The notes: generated by a model not told the origin, from the letters alone. A DNA stretch of 38,693 nucleotides from Oscillospiraceae bacterium (GCA_009785335.1 WQWM01000020.1:1-38693), one strand, 5' to 3'. Counted from the first letter of the stretch, positions 24,396 to 33,789 are shown. Made by a program: numbers and translations.

Positions 24396-25613
24396 ATGAC
24401 TCGTTATGCATCGGCAAAAGAAATCTATGCGAAACACGGCGTTGATTGCGAAGCCGCGATGACTGCCCTGTTGGCATTGCCCATCAGCGTGCATTGCTGG
24501 CAAGGCGACGATGTGCGCGGCTTTGAGCAAACGCACACGCCCGGTGGCGGCATTGCAGCCACGGGGAACTACCCCGGCCGGGCAACGAACGCACAGGAAC
24601 TGATGGATGATTTTGATGCCATGCTGGCACGCTGCCCCGGCAAACACAAGATTAACCTGCATGCGATGTACGCAGTAACGGACAAGCCTGTTGCGCGGGA
24701 TAAACTTAAGCCTGCGCATTTTAAGGCATGGCTTGAATATGCAAAAACCAAGGGGATTGGTGTGGATATCAACCCCACGTTGTTTGCACATGAATTGGCC
24801 GCTGATGGGCTGACACTTTCGCATGCCGATGCGCAGGTGCGCCGCTTTTGGATTGACCACTGCAAAGCCATGCGCCGCATTGCGGCATGGTTCGCCGCTG
24901 AGCTGGGGCAACCGTGCGTGAACAACATTTGGATTCCCGATGGCTTTAAGAATTCCCCTGCTGATCGCCTTGGTCCGCGCCAACGCCTGAAGGATTCGCT
25001 TGACGAAATTCTCGCCGAGAAATTGGACGGTGTGATTGACACCGTGGAATCGAAAGTGTTTGGCATTGGTCTGGAAAGCTGCACGGTGGGCTCACATGAG
25101 TTTTATCTGAACTATGCTGCCCGCAACGGCTGCGTGTGTTTGCTGGACAATGGGCATTTTCATCCCACGGAGCAGGTGGCAGATAAGATTTCTTCGATGC
25201 TATTGTTTAGCGATAAACTTGCCCTGCATCTGACACGCGGTGTGCGTTGGGATAGCGACCACGTGCCTGTGTTCAACGACGAACTGCGTGACATCTGCAC
25301 CGAACTGGTGCGCTGCAATGCACTTGACCGCACATTGATTGCCCTGGACTACTTCGATGCGAGCATTCACCGTGTGGCGGCGTGGGTGATTGGGTTGCGC
25401 AATGTGCGCAAGGCCTTGCTGGAAGCCTTGTTGCTGCCACACGAGCAGCTCAAACAGCTGCAAAATGAGCAGGATTTTACCCGACTGTTAGCCATGCAAG
25501 AGGAGCTAAAACTGCTGCCGCTGGGCGATGTGTGGGAGGAATTGTGTCGACGCGCAGGTGTTGCAGCTGATATGAGTTGGATGGATGGAATGACGCTTCG
25601 CTGCGGCCTATGA
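24396..25613 (+). CDS. rhaA: L-rhamnose isomerase
   Basis: RhaA converts L-rhamnose to L-rhamnulose. The 405-residue protein is near full family length. It has VHCWQGDDVRGFE near residue 31, IAATGNYPGRATNAQEL near 54, the metal-site region KIGLE-like IGLESCTVGSHEFY near 222, LLDNGHFHPTE near 248 and GVRWDSDHVPVFNDEL near 281. ATG 24396 is chosen because GGAGG is 7 nt before it; the ATG at 24390 would leave 1 nt. No kinase (RhaB) or aldolase (RhaD) is adjacent, so the pathway is split. Its leader is a mosaic of interspersed repeats. Confidence 0.95.
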   Translation: MTRYASAKEIYAKHGVDCEAAMTALLALPISVHCWQGDDVRGFEQTHTPGGGIAATGNYPGRATNAQELMDDFDAMLARCPGKHKINLHAMYAVTDKPVARDKLKPAHFKAWLEYAKTKGIGVDINPTLFAHELAADGLTLSHADAQVRRFWIDHCKAMRRIAAWFAAELGQPCVNNIWIPDGFKNSPADRLGPRQRLKDSLDEILAEKLDGVIDTVESKVFGIGLESCTVGSHEFYLNYAARNGCVCLLDNGHFHPTEQVADKISSMLLFSDKLALHLTRGVRWDSDHVPVFNDELRDICTELVRCNALDRTLIALDYFDASIHRVAAWVIGLRNVRKALLEALLLPHEQLKQLQNEQDFTRLLAMQEELKLLPLGDVWEELCRRAGVAADMSWMDGMTLRCGL

Positions 25614-25674
25614 TAGTTTCATCGAAATATAATGGTTTTCTGATTTGTAAGATTTTCAGCGACGTTAAACGAGT

Positions 25675-25823
25675 TTATCGCTCCGCGAACCTTCCTCAGA
25701 CCGACCCGAGGTCGGCCAGCTCCTTCCAGAGGAAGGAGCTAAGGCTTGCTTTTTCAACGTTCATAAAAATTCCACCGCGAAGCGGAATAGGTTTTTTTGG
25801 TTCTTTTTTTGCAAAAAAAGAAC
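25675..25823. repeat. Family B and C repeats before the GH32 gene
   Basis: Family B (CGCTCCGCGAACCTTCCTCAG...GAAGGAGC) lies at about 25679-25743 and a family C segment at 25770-25799. The hairpin GTTC(T)7GC(A)7GAAC lies at 25800-25823, followed directly by AAGAAAGGA, the Shine-Dalgarno of the GH32 gene. Confidence 0.85.
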
Positions 25824-25837
25824 AAGAAAGGACAGCC

Positions 25838-26788
25838 ATGCAACATCACCTGCAACCGCCCACAGGCTGGATGAACGACCCAAACGGCTTGGTATATTTC
25901 CGCGGGCAGTATCATGCATTTTATCAGCATAATCCGCATGCCGCCAAGTGGGGGCCCATGCAATGGGGGCATGCCGTGAGCGACGATCTGCTGCACTGGC
26001 AGCACCTGCCCATTGCCCTGGCACCCGACCAACACTATGAAAACGACGGCGGTTGCTGGAGCGGCAGTGCCGTGGTGCGCGATGACCGCTTGTGGTTGTT
26101 CTACACTGCCGTAGGGCGCGAACTTGGGCAAACGCAATGTGCCGCCGTGAGCGATGATGGCGTGCACTTCACTAAGCTGCCACAAAACCCACTGATCACA
26201 CATGCACCCGGTGGACAAAAAGACTTTCGCGACCCGAAAATCACTGAGATTGACGGTGTGTATCACATGGTGGTGGGCAGCGGACAAGGCAAAGTTGGAC
26301 AACTGTTGCATTACACTTCGACCGACCTGCTTGCTTGGGAATATCACAGCGTGTTGCTGCAGGGCAAACGTTTCGGCCGCGTGATGGAATGCCCAGATAT
26401 ATTCCCGCTTGGCGATGAATGGGTGTTGATGTGGTCGCACATACGCAGACGCTGGCGGGCAACGGTATTTGCAATTGGACAGTTTGACGGCAAGAAATTC
26501 ACCTTGCGCAGCGTGCAACGGCCGGTGTGGGGTCCGCATTTTTATGCTGCGCAAAGCTTTGCCGGGCCAAACAATGAGCGGATTATCATGGCGTGGCTGT
26601 TTAGTTGGCGCAAACGCGTGCCCAAACACGCCACGCGAGCCGGTGCATTGAGCACTCCCCTGCTGGTGCAGCTGCAAAACGGAAAACTGCGCCTGAGACC
26701 TATTCACGGCAAGTGCGGGCTGGTGTGCGATGGCAAGGCAATTGAACTATTTTGGCGCGGGCGAGTCGTGTTTTGCTGGCATGGTTGA
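25838..26788 (+). CDS. Glycoside hydrolase family 32 enzyme, short form
   Basis: GH32 enzymes (invertase, sucrose-6-phosphate hydrolase, fructanases) split beta-fructofuranosides. The catalytic triad is present: the nucleophile Asp in GWMNDPNG (about residue 12), the transition-state Asp in DFRDPK (about 130) and the acid/base Glu in VMECPDIF (about 187). There is no signal peptide, so action is intracellular, probably on sucrose or sucrose-6-phosphate. At 316 residues it covers the five-bladed propeller but lacks most of the C-terminal beta-sandwich of the usual 450-500-residue enzymes. It is either a natural short form or 3'-truncated. The start is set by AAGAAAGGA from the family C repeat. 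Confidence 0.9.
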   Translation: MQHHLQPPTGWMNDPNGLVYFRGQYHAFYQHNPHAAKWGPMQWGHAVSDDLLHWQHLPIALAPDQHYENDGGCWSGSAVVRDDRLWLFYTAVGRELGQTQCAAVSDDGVHFTKLPQNPLITHAPGGQKDFRDPKITEIDGVYHMVVGSGQGKVGQLLHYTSTDLLAWEYHSVLLQGKRFGRVMECPDIFPLGDEWVLMWSHIRRRWRATVFAIGQFDGKKFTLRSVQRPVWGPHFYAAQSFAGPNNERIIMAWLFSWRKRVPKHATRAGALSTPLLVQLQNGKLRLRPIHGKCGLVCDGKAIELFWRGRVVFCWHG

Positions 26789-26818
26789 AAAATATCACAA
26801 TTTAGCAACAAAAAAGAC

Positions 26819-26847
26819 TTGACTTTTTGCTCGCAACGAGATAAACT
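26819..26847 (+). promoter_or_regulatory. Promoter of the acyl carrier protein gene
   Basis: TTGACT, 17 bp, TAAACT, followed by AAAAAGGAGG and the ATG at 26880. The hexamers are identical to those before adhE. Confidence 0.7.
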
Positions 26848-26879
26848 ATACATAGCGATTGAAAAAGGAGGAACCGCCG

Positions 26880-27101
26880 ATGGTATTTGAACGCATTCGG
26901 CAGATTATCTGCTCACAATTTGATTTGGAGCCCGAGCAAGTGACGGAAAAATCCAGCTTGGAGGAGCTTGACGCCGACAGTCTGGATATTTACGACTTGG
27001 CGCAAAGCTTGGAGTCAGCATTTGATGTGGCGTTTCGCGAGGAAGATCTGGAAGAGATTTGCACGGTGACGGACTTGATCAATTTTATCGAAAATGTGTG
27101 A
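26880..27101 (+). CDS. Acyl carrier protein
   Basis: A 73-residue acidic acyl carrier protein. The phosphopantetheine attachment serine is in LDADSLDIYDL (Ser at about residue 36); helix I (MVFERIRQIICSQF) and the C-terminal VTDLINFIENV fit the fold. DSLDI replaces the more usual DSLDV/DSLDT. It stands alone with its own promoter and terminator, with no fatty-acid synthesis genes nearby. It could serve primary fatty-acid synthesis or a specialised route; I therefore give no acpP symbol. ATG 26880 follows AAGGAGG. Confidence 0.93.
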   Translation: MVFERIRQIICSQFDLEPEQVTEKSSLEELDADSLDIYDLAQSLESAFDVAFREEDLEEICTVTDLINFIENV

Positions 27102-27110
27102 CATAACAGA

Positions 27111-27138
27111 AACCGCCCTGAAGAGGGCGGTTAATTTT
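27111..27138 (+). terminator. Intrinsic terminator of the acyl carrier protein gene
   Basis: Stem AACCGCCCT / AGGGCGGTT with loop GAAG, then AATTTTAT. It begins 9 bp after the stop codon. Confidence 0.9.
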
Positions 27139-27149
27139 ATGGGGATTTG

Positions 27150-27381
27150 TAGCTCCGCGAGCACCAGCCCAAGAATGCAAGCATTCTCGGGGAGCCCAGC
27201 GGAGAGGAATTGGGGCTTGCTGTGTATGCTTTCATAAATCGCTCCGCGAACCTTCCTCACCCCTCGCGACTCGGGGAGCTCCTTCCGGGGGAAGGAGCTG
27301 AGGCTTGTGCCTTAGAACTCAATATGAATAGTTCACCGCGAAGCGGATAAAGTTTTTTGGTTCTTTTTTTCAAAAAAGAAC
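27150..27381. repeat. Family B and C repeats between the acyl carrier protein and hpf genes
   Basis: Two family B units lie at about 27150-27215 (with GAATGCAAGCATTC inside) and 27240-27305. A family C segment and hairpin GTTC(T)7C(A)6GAAC lie at 27330-27381, just 3' of hpf. No gene is supported. Confidence 0.8.
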
Positions 27382-27394
27382 ACCTCGCATTGTA

Positions 27395-27925
27395 CTACTC
27401 GCGTTCGGGTACGAGCAAGCCATAGCCGCCGTCATTGCGGCGATAGACAACGTTGAAATGGTCAGTTTCGGCGTTGAGAAATAGGTAAAACTGATGGCCG
27501 GTGAGGTTCATTTGCAGGATAGCCTCATCCACGTCAACGGGCTTGCAGCACACCGCTTTGCGGCGCACCACATCGAAATCTTCTTCGGCTTCGTCAGCGA
27601 TGTCGCTGAAATCAAGCTTGCTGATGGTATTGCGTTTTTCCAAGCGAGTTTTGTTTTTGCGCAGCTGTCGCACAAGCACGTCCACGCAGCTGTCGAGGGC
27701 GTCGTTGATTTGCTGCGCGCCTTCTTCGGCACGCAAGACCATGCCGCCAAAGCGCACAGTGACCTCAACGGTCATGCCGTTTTTTTGCGCGGTGGCAGTG
27801 ATTTTCACGTCTGCCTGGTCGCTGTCGGGCCCGAGCAAACGGGCAAGCTTGGCGAGTTTTTTCTCGGCGTGGGCTTGGAAAGTTGGGCCTGCAGTGCATT
27901 TGCGGGCAACGGTGGTGATGTTCAT
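27395..27925 (-). CDS. hpf: Ribosome hibernation-promoting factor, long form
   Basis: Long HPF binds 30S subunits and dimerises ribosomes into inactive 100S particles in stationary phase. The 176-residue protein has the N-terminal ribosome-binding domain (residues 1-100, with TFQAHAEKKLAKLARLLG and DALDSCVDVLVRQLRKNKTRL). An acidic linker and the C-terminal dimerisation domain follow (VVRRKAVCCKPVDVDEAILQM, GHQFYLFLNAET, VVYRRNDGGYGLL). AAGGAGG precedes ATG 27925. The gene lies 23 nt after the GerMN gene and is probably cotranscribed with it. Confidence 0.95.
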   Translation of the reverse strand: MNITTVARKCTAGPTFQAHAEKKLAKLARLLGPDSDQADVKITATAQKNGMTVEVTVRFGGMVLRAEEGAQQINDALDSCVDVLVRQLRKNKTRLEKRNTISKLDFSDIADEAEEDFDVVRRKAVCCKPVDVDEAILQMNLTGHQFYLFLNAETDHFNVVYRRNDGGYGLLVPERE

Positions 27926-27948
27926 TGAAAAGCCTCCTTTGTATAGTG

Positions 27949-28398
27949 TTAACGCAGCCCAGTGGCCGCATATGAGTTAATTTCTTGCCCGGCGGCGGTG
28001 AAATGCACCGATACCAAGCCGCCGAAAAACACAGAAAACGTGAAGCCTAATCCGTCAATTTGGCGCAACATTTCTTCTTGGCTTTGCCCTTGCAGAAAAC
28101 CCTCGTTCATGTCAAGGGTTGCAGCACCGGAAGCGTGCATGGTAACACCCAGCAGATACGTGCCTTGCGGCAGCACAGCGTGTTGCACCAACAGGCGCAC
28201 AACATCCTCCGGCGTGCCGTCGCTTTCGGCATAGACATAGGTAACATAGGGCTCATCAGCGCTTGGGGGAATGTATAGCCGCACGAGTTGCGTGGGGGCT
28301 TCGGTGGTGGTTTCGGCCTGTGATACAGGTGTGCCACAGGCTGCCAGCACAAATGCCATGGTGACGAGCAAGGCAGAAAACGCGAGCAACTTTTTCAT
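27949..28398 (-). CDS. GerMN-domain lipoprotein
   Basis: A 149-residue protein with a lipoprotein signal peptide (MKKLLAFSALLVTMAF, lipobox VLAAC) and one GerMN domain (about residues 38-135). The domain's typical blocks are VRLYIPPSADEPYV, DVVRLLVQHAV, LLGVTMHASGAATLDMNEGF and EEMLRQIDGLGFT. GerMN domains occur in GerM of spore-formers and in related cell-envelope lipoproteins. GerM has two copies, so this single-domain form is a relative, not GerM itself. AGGAGG precedes the ATG, and a promoter lies at 28509-28537. Confidence 0.88.
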   Translation of the reverse strand: MKKLLAFSALLVTMAFVLAACGTPVSQAETTTEAPTQLVRLYIPPSADEPYVTYVYAESDGTPEDVVRLLVQHAVLPQGTYLLGVTMHASGAATLDMNEGFLQGQSQEEMLRQIDGLGFTFSVFFGGLVSVHFTAAGQEINSYAATGLR

Positions 28399-28508
28399 GG
28401 GATTTTCCTCCTGTAACGTATCATACGACTAGTATAACACGCCTGCGGCGAGCATGTCGCTTCGCTGTGCGTTAATCACGTTACATTAAGGTGCAACGCT
28501 CTGTGTCT

Positions 28509-28537
28509 ATTATAACACATTAAGCTGGAAAAGTAAA
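28509..28537 (-). promoter_or_regulatory. Probable promoter of the GerMN-hpf unit
   Basis: On the minus strand, TTTACT, 17 bp, TATAAT. It sits right at the 3' end of tsaB and gives a leader of about 100 nt that contains a CAGCGAAGCGAC repeat fragment. Confidence 0.55.
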
Positions 28538-28538
28538 G

Positions 28539-29240
28539 TTACAATGTTGTAACTTTTTCCGCACGTTCGCGCTCGGCCTGGCTGGGGCGCAAGTAGTTGA
28601 GCTGCAACTGTGTGGGACAGATGTAGTCTTCATCGCGTGCTGCCAAGATTGCACCCCAAGCGCGCTGCACCCGCACAGGTTCAGGCGCAAGTTGCCAATG
28701 TGGACGCTTGGTCATGTTATCGTAACACAGCTGTGCGCCGTCGCCGCAAAACCACACAGGTGAATCTGTGGGCAGCTGCTGCTCAAGTTCAGCGATAGCG
28801 ATGGCTTGGTCGTCGCACAGGCGGGTTAAATTCTCCTCTGTGGAGGGGGCTAGGGTGGTTTTAAATTGCGCATTATAAACTTGCAGACGGCGTGCATCCA
28901 TTGCACAGCACAGCGTGCCCTCAAGCTCGCTTGCAGCGGCGGCCATTGCAGCAAGGGTGCTCACACCAGCGCAGGGAATGTCGCGCGCCATGGCGATGCC
29001 TTTGGCTGTGGCTGCGCCGATACGCAGGCCAGTGAAGCTACCGGGCCCGTGGGTGACGCAAATGCGGTCAATTTGGGTGATGGCGAAGCCGCAGCTACCC
29101 AGCAATTCATCAATCACTGTCAGCAGTGTTTCACTGTGCTTTTGGCCGCTGTGCCGCAGTATCTCACGCAGCAGCTGTCGATCTTGCGCCACGGCAACGG
29201 ATAAAAATCCCGCCGAGGTGTCAATCCCCAGGGTGAGCAA
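28539..29240 (-). CDS. tsaB: tRNA threonylcarbamoyladenosine biosynthesis protein TsaB
   Basis: TsaB partners TsaD and TsaE in making the t6A modification of ANN-decoding tRNAs. The 233-residue protein starts LTLGIDTSAGFLSVAV and has HSGQKHSETLLTVIDEL, THGPGSFTGLRIGAATAKG (about residue 70) and CCAMDARRLQVYNAQF. The start is a TTG at 29240 placed 8 nt after GGAGAA; there is no nearby in-frame ATG that fits the family N-terminus. It overlaps the end of tsaE by 20 nt, so the two are coupled. tsaD is not in the window. Confidence 0.9.
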   Translation of the reverse strand: MLTLGIDTSAGFLSVAVAQDRQLLREILRHSGQKHSETLLTVIDELLGSCGFAITQIDRICVTHGPGSFTGLRIGAATAKGIAMARDIPCAGVSTLAAMAAAASELEGTLCCAMDARRLQVYNAQFKTTLAPSTEENLTRLCDDQAIAIAELEQQLPTDSPVWFCGDGAQLCYDNMTKRPHWQLAPEPVRVQRAWGAILAARDEDYICPTQLQLNYLRPSQAERERAEKVTTL

Positions 29241-29634
29241 TGGTGATTCTCCGTTCGTTGTTGTTGATGGCCTCGATGTGCACGCGAATGGCGTTGTGCG
29301 GGAGCTCATCGACGATGTTTTCGCTCCACTCGATGGCCAGAACTTTGTCACCGCTGAGGTAATCATACCAGCCTGTGCTCTCCAAATCGTCGGCACTGGT
29401 GACGCGATACATATCGAAATGCACGAGGCGGTCGTGCTCGTGCACGAGCGCATAAGTCGGGCTGGTGATGTCGTCGTCGGTCATGCCAAGGCCTTGCGTA
29501 AGCCCGCGCACAAAGGCGGTTTTGCCTGCGCCGAGGTCGCCGAACAACGCCACAACCGCGCCGGGGGCAAGTTGCCGTGCCAGCTGGGCGCCGAGTTGTT
29601 CGGTTTGGTGTGGGGTGTGGGTTGTGTGGGTCAT
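29221..29634 (-). CDS. tsaE: tRNA threonylcarbamoyladenosine biosynthesis ATPase TsaE
   Basis: The 137-residue P-loop ATPase of the t6A complex. Walker A GDLGAGKTAFVRG is near residue 32, TSPTYALVHEH near 58, FDMYRV near 73 and LAIEWSENI near 98. ATG 29634 starts MTHTTHTPHQTEQLG; there is no clear Shine-Dalgarno. A strong promoter on the other strand (29648-29676) begins 14 bp upstream and points away from it, so the tsaE leader must cross the candidate RNA at 29684-29776. Confidence 0.93.
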   Translation of the reverse strand: MTHTTHTPHQTEQLGAQLARQLAPGAVVALFGDLGAGKTAFVRGLTQGLGMTDDDITSPTYALVHEHDRLVHFDMYRVTSADDLESTGWYDYLSGDKVLAIEWSENIVDELPHNAIRVHIEAINNNERRITIAHPGD

Positions 29635-29647
29635 GGTAATTTTTTTC

Positions 29648-29676
29648 TTGACATATTTCGGTTTGTGTGGTATAAT
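29648..29676 (+). promoter_or_regulatory. Strong sigma-A promoter facing the 29755-30177 nuclease gene
   Basis: Perfect TTGACA, 17 bp, TATAAT on the plus strand, preceded by a T run. The only downstream product before the terminator at 29776 is the structured RNA. It is very like the promoter at 19220-19248. Confidence 0.9.
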
Positions 29677-29683
29677 AACTATA

Positions 29684-29754
29684 CAACATTGAAGTTTCGC
29701 AAGGGAATTCGGTCTGCTTGCGAGTAAAGGTGATTTAGTGGCTAAACCTTTCAC

Positions 29755-29776
<22 letters not shown>
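29684..29776 (+). ncRNA. Candidate structured RNA with terminator, antisense to the end of a PBECR-like gene
   Basis: The segment begins about 7 nt after the TATAAT. CAACATTGAAG (29684-29694) pairs over 11 bp, with two G-U wobbles, with CTTTGATGTTG (29759-29769), directly followed by seven T's (29770-29776), so the closing stem is also a terminator. Inside are TCGCAAG/CTTGCGA (29697-29703 with 29717-29723) and a hairpin AAAGG..TTTAG-TGG-CTAAA-CCTTT (29726-29751). The result is a three-way junction of about 90 nt. Its 3' 22 nt overlap the end of the nuclease gene, whose TAA is at 29755-29757. No known RNA family is recognised. Folded by eye. Confidence 0.65.
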
Positions 29777-31716
<1,940 letters not shown>

Positions 31717-31826
31717 GGGATGGATTTGTTAAATTTTTGTCGTCTGTGGTGATGACGAAAAAACGGACGAGCAAAGCTCGCCCCTACATGATGCCACTGG
31801 AAACCAGCCTCTGCTCCACCTAAATA

Positions 31827-32558
31827 TCATTTGAGTGCACGAAAAGTATTAAACCCCTGCCCCGAAACCCATTGTCCGCCTTGCAGTGCGGCAGCTTTGA
31901 ATTGCTCCCAATATTTTACCCCAGCAGTTGTTGCGGTGGTCGCAGCAGTTGTTGCGCCTATCGCCACTCTTTTAATTAACCGAACGGTTCCCCCAGCCGC
32001 GCCTACTATTGTGTTATCAAGCCAACCGAGAACATTGAGGAGTGTTTGTACTTGGCCAGCGTTAGGCTCAAACTCCGTTGCAAAATAATCTTCCAGCCAG
32101 CCAGCTCTTGCTTGTTCTTCAAGCCAACGATTGTTTGCCTCTGCTTCTGCTGCGTCCCAAACAGCTTTACCTATATCGTTCCTGTTGTCCCACAGGACGC
32201 GAAGAGGATTAGTCATTGTGTCAAAAAGTGCGCGTGCCATAAACCCATCTGGGTCAATAAACATCACAGGGTTGTTGTTGGCGTAGATGTACATGTTAGT
32301 GCCGAGTATACCTACACCCGTGTCCATGAAGACATCCGCGCTCACAAACCTGCACAGCGCAGGACAGTAATAGCGAGACTGCAAGTAATATAAACCTAAT
32401 TCCCAATCGAAGTAGTACCCCCTATAGGTTATCGGGTTTGTATGCGCTAACTCCCCGCCATAGTCAAGAATATTGCCCCAACTGTCATAAGTATACCACG
32501 CCACGACGTTGCCGTCAATGTCTATGACAGAAACAATGCTATTCTTCGTTGCCGTCAT
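31827..32558 (-). CDS. Orphan RHS tip A (RHS core fragment with C-terminal domain)
   Basis: A 243-residue fragment. Residues 8-105 are the end of an RHS-repeat-associated core (WYTYDSWGNILDYGG, NPITYRGYYFDWELGLYYL, QSRYYCPALCRFVSADVF, GTNMYIYANNNPVMFIDPDG). The variable C-terminal part (about 138 residues) has charged helices, then an Ala/Thr/Gly-rich hydrophobic segment. No toxin family is recognised and it may be a cut-off linker. Translation can start at the ATG of the junction motif (MTATKNS), 20 nt inside the preceding immunity-like gene, with GGAGG before it. Unlike the other tips it has no immunity-like gene after it. Confidence 0.8.
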   Translation of the reverse strand: MTATKNSIVSVIDIDGNVVAWYTYDSWGNILDYGGELAHTNPITYRGYYFDWELGLYYLQSRYYCPALCRFVSADVFMDTGVGILGTNMYIYANNNPVMFIDPDGFMARALFDTMTNPLRVLWDNRNDIGKAVWDAAEAEANNRWLEEQARAGWLEDYFATEFEPNAGQVQTLLNVLGWLDNTIVGAAGGTVRLIKRVAIGATTAATTATTAGVKYWEQFKAAALQGGQWVSGQGFNTFRALK

Positions 32559-32952
32559 GGTTTTCCTCCTCGGCGGTCGGCTTGCGCTTGGCTTGCCACC
32601 AACGTTCCAAGATTATTGCCCCCGAAGTGACAGTAACAATAATAAGCCATGGATAAGCGAAGCCTTCAACGAATTGCACAACACTCGGTGGGGATAATGA
32701 ACCTATTATTATTGCACAAAACATTATTACCCCGCACACTGCCCAAACTGCAACTGCCCACTTTGTTGGTTTCTTTGAGTTATAGCTCAAAAATACATGG
32801 TTAGATGAGATAAGTGCTAGCACATAAAAGTGTGTTCTAGGTAAAAGGCTTGTAAATCCTGCACGAACAAGGTATGCGTGAATGATGTGTGTCACTATGA
32901 TTATCAAAACACTAAGTACTACAAATCTCCACCTTAGAGTGTATTTTCCCAA
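32539..32952 (-). CDS. Immunity-like membrane protein for tip B
   Basis: A 137-residue protein with four hydrophobic segments (about residues 8-30, 38-54, 66-88 and 96-114). It ends in a charged tail (WWQAKRKPTAEEENHDGNEE). The only possible start is TTG at 32952 with GAGGTG 7 nt upstream. It begins 6 nt after the stop of RHS tip B, the normal place for an immunity gene. Immunity is inferred from position only. The last codons are the shared junction motif that also starts RHS tip A. Confidence 0.6.
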   Translation of the reverse strand: MGKYTLRWRFVVLSVLIIIVTHIIHAYLVRAGFTSLLPRTHFYVLALISSNHVFLSYNSKKPTKWAVAVWAVCGVIMFCAIIIGSLSPPSVVQFVEGFAYPWLIIVTVTSGAIILERWWQAKRKPTAEEENHDGNEE

Positions 32953-32958
32953 AACTGT

Positions 32959-33789
32959 TCACCTCACTCTCGAATTAGCAGATGGTCTGTAAGGTTGGAT
33001 GTCTGTGATTATTGTAGTACGACCTCTTTGTTCATACGTTATCCTCACACCTGTATTTGTAGTGCTGTCTCTCAAAGCTCTTATTCTATTCTGTGCTGCA
33101 CCAAGACCTGTTGGGTCGAAACGGTCTGTTAGTCGACCTGCGCCATAACCCGCACCAACACCCCCTAGACCAACGCCAACTCCCACTGCGCCAGCAAGTC
33201 CGGCAGGAGCCGCCGCAGCCGCTATGGGAGCCACGGGTACAAACACTAACGCAACGCCTGCTACAAGTGCATTATTACTTCTTGATTCTGCTCTAGCAAG
33301 TTCGCTCAAAAAATCGTCAGTTTCTGCATAAGTAAGATATCTTGTATTCACACTTACCTCTGGAGGATTGGCTTGCCAAGCTTCTCTTTGACCCTGCGGT
33401 GCATTATGACGCCAAGCACTGTAACTCGGGTCAACAACTGTGTCCGATAAGTCTGGAATTGGGATTTCATTCATCAATTGAAAAGCGTTGCTTATCCAGC
33501 TCCCAACCGCCCTGATAGCAAATGTGCCATGTGGATCCCAATAGTTGATAGGGTTATTCAAACAATATGCAAACATATTGGTGCCCAACACACCTTGTGC
33601 TGTATCCATAAAGACATCAGCGCTGATGAAACGTCTTAAACTTGGACAGTAATACCTTGACTGCAGATAGTAAAGCCCTAATTCCCAATCCTTGTAGTAC
33701 CCCCTATAGGTTATCGGGTTGATGGTTGCCATGTCACCCGAATAGGACAACAAATTCCCCCATGCATCGTACACATACTCTGCAACCAA
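32959..33789 (-). CDS. Orphan RHS tip B
   Basis: A 276-residue reading from TTG; the frame is open back to about 33839. The RHS core part (VAEYVYDAWGNLLSYSGD, NPITYRGYYKDWELGLYYL, RRFISADVFMD, LNNPINYWDPHG) ends near residue 95. The C-terminal 180 residues include an Ala/Gly/Val-rich membrane-like stretch (PIAAAAAPAGLAGAVGVGVG) and end with GVRITYEQRGRTTIITDIQP. The hydrophobic stretch and the membrane immunity candidate suggest, without proof, a toxin acting at the membrane. It has no ATG or good Shine-Dalgarno; it joins the preceding gene by a microhomology junction at 33825-33845. Confidence 0.75.
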   Translation of the reverse strand: MVAEYVYDAWGNLLSYSGDMATINPITYRGYYKDWELGLYYLQSRYYCPSLRRFISADVFMDTAQGVLGTNMFAYCLNNPINYWDPHGTFAIRAVGSWISNAFQLMNEIPIPDLSDTVVDPSYSAWRHNAPQGQREAWQANPPEVSVNTRYLTYAETDDFLSELARAESRSNNALVAGVALVFVPVAPIAAAAAPAGLAGAVGVGVGLGGVGAGYGAGRLTDRFDPTGLGAAQNRIRALRDSTTNTGVRITYEQRGRTTIITDIQPYRPSANSRVR

